Position numbers and translations under genes: made by a program
Part shown: positions 63,145-64,000 of the stretch, piece after piece
Numbering within the stretch: the first letter of the stretch is position 1
Layout: the number at the start of each line of letters is the position of its first letter
Assembly: GCA_002633005.1 (NCBI GenBank)
Contig: NMRA01000314.1
Coordinates: 282,898 to 346,897, forward strand
Direction of reading: 5' to 3'
Source: Phoronis australis
Lineage: Eukaryota; Phoronida; Phoronidae
Length of the DNA stretch: 64,000 bases
The notes under the pieces: model-generated
Databases searched by the model: none
What the model was told of the DNA's origin: nothing
What the model saw: the letters and a program-made list of their open reading frames with translations, nothing else

Positions 63145-63240
63145 CAAGTGAAAACTATCAAGATTTGCAGAGCTTACTTTAGTCTTAGACTCAAAGTTTG
63201 CGATCAGAACATATTTTAGATCAGCATGACAACTTGCCAT
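63145..63240 (-). other. weak candidate alternative first exon
   Basis: An ATG at 63240 preceded by an in-frame TGA opens 32 codons (MASCHADLKYVLIANFESK...) that end in phase 0 at a perfect donor, CACTTG|gtaagtc. Phase would fit the exon at 53424. No domain or homology is recognised, so this may be chance. Confidence 0.2.
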
Positions 63241-63376
63241 ACCACATCGTCACCTCTCTCACTATACCGTCCCAACTTTAAAGCTTCATTGTACTTAACA
63301 CAAGATGTCGCTACGTTGTAATGCAATACGAATTTGACGACCAATTGCCACTTCTATTCTTATTTTAAACAATAAA

Positions 63377-63480
63377 ATTGTACAGCGAACAGTGAATAGA
63401 CAAAATAGCAACAAAATGTCGAGAGTGTTGTACTGTGAACAGTCAGAGTAGACAAAATAGCAACAATGTCGATAGTGTAC
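63377..63480. repeat. ~52-bp direct duplication
   Basis: cgaacagtgaatagacaaaa tagcaacaaaatgtcgagag tgt is repeated once with a short indel. Confidence 0.85.
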
Positions 63481-64000
63481 AAAATGGCAGGAAGAGCTCT
63501 ACACTCGCGTGAAGTAGGAAGATAAGTTAAGACGGGTATGATCACTAGTCCAGTCTTTTCAAGCATACAAACTTCAGATTGGTCTAAATCACTTTTCATC
63601 ATGGGTGTAAAATGATTGTGGTCAAGAAAGAATGTTAGTCCACCGATCTGTAATGTGAGAGGACCTTTAAAAGTTCTTCAACTGTCATAAATGGAAGCGT
63701 TGATTAAATTTAATGTACTAGTCAAATGCCTTACCATGGAGACACCATGTGGGAGTACTTTTTACACTATTTCAACAAACTGAAGTCCTTTTTGTGATGA
63801 TAGACAAAGCTGTTGCAAAGCATTCATTTCATCACAAGGTCGATACTGACTACAAACCATGTATCCATTTACTCCAAGACACAACTCTATGCACTTGTCA
63901 AAAGAGAATTAAAAGAGATAGATTGTTCATTAGCGCCATGATAAGCAATATTCACTCACCAAGCAAGAGTAACAGTGTGACTGTATGAATGTGACAAGAA

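Larger units (their letters stand above)
55396..64000. other. upstream region of the TRIO-like exons, repeat-rich
   Basis: No TRIO DH1, PH1 or spectrin-repeat exon was recognised on either strand. Contents are the satellites, hairpin copy F and repeat fragments listed separately. Stretches 55480-57460, 58120-60590 and 63490-64000 hold nothing I can name. Confidence 0.5.

Noticed and set aside
1-64000. Bacterial-type systems (operons, CRISPR, integrons, phage)
   Set aside because: Spliced metazoan exons, long introns and absence of long ORFs exclude a prokaryotic window; the tandem arrays lack CRISPR repeat-spacer structure.

Overview
This window is eukaryotic (metazoan), AT-rich and intron-dominated. 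It has no operons, bacterial genes, rRNA or CRISPR. Spliced minus-strand exons, introns of 0.4 to 24 kb, non-LTR retrotransposon fragments, palindromic MITE-like repeats and many minisatellites suggest an invertebrate, probably marine; I cannot resolve the phylum from this sequence alone.

The one gene I can identify is a TRIO/Kalirin (UNC-73) family Rho guanine-nucleotide exchange factor on the minus strand. Nine exons between 50764 and 1823 splice in frame with consensus sites, apart from one weak donor. They encode 395 codons: the first SH3 domain, a Ser/Pro-rich linker with the family signature RKWLTNPVRK, an acidic linker with PPPMEIQ, a short helix before the second DH domain, and the first half of that DH domain (GEF2, the RhoA-directed module). 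The rest of DH2, PH2 and anything beyond lie off the left edge. The spectrin repeats and DH1/PH1 were not found in the right-hand 13 kb. Two further phase-0 minus-strand exons (53269-53424 and 55282-55395) could join the SH3 exon. The outer one opens with an ATG after an in-frame stop, so it may be the first coding exon of a short GEF2-type isoform driven by an internal promoter.

Layout: 1-12.4 kb holds the DH2 and linker exons, a hAT-like MITE and a ~146-bp-period repeat carrying CTCF-like motifs. 12.4-36.3 kb is one 23.9-kb intron with a 2.2-kb near-identical tandem duplication joined at a single N (probably unmerged haplotypes), several minisatellites and a minus-strand LINE 3' end. 36.3-38.2 kb holds two linker exons. 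38.2-50.5 kb is a 12.3-kb intron with a 262-bp perfect-length palindrome, a 29-bp minisatellite, a plus-strand LINE fragment and a 1.3-kb TIR element. 50.5-55.4 kb holds the SH3 exon, the two candidate upstream exons and a 64-N assembly gap. 55.4-64 kb is mainly repeats.

The most notable non-genic patterns are the nucleosome-length CTCF-like array at 8.6-9.8 kb, a dispersed hairpin family with six copies, the long palindrome, and a run of three frame-neutral linker exons suited to alternative splicing. I found no clear evidence for a wholly new biological system.
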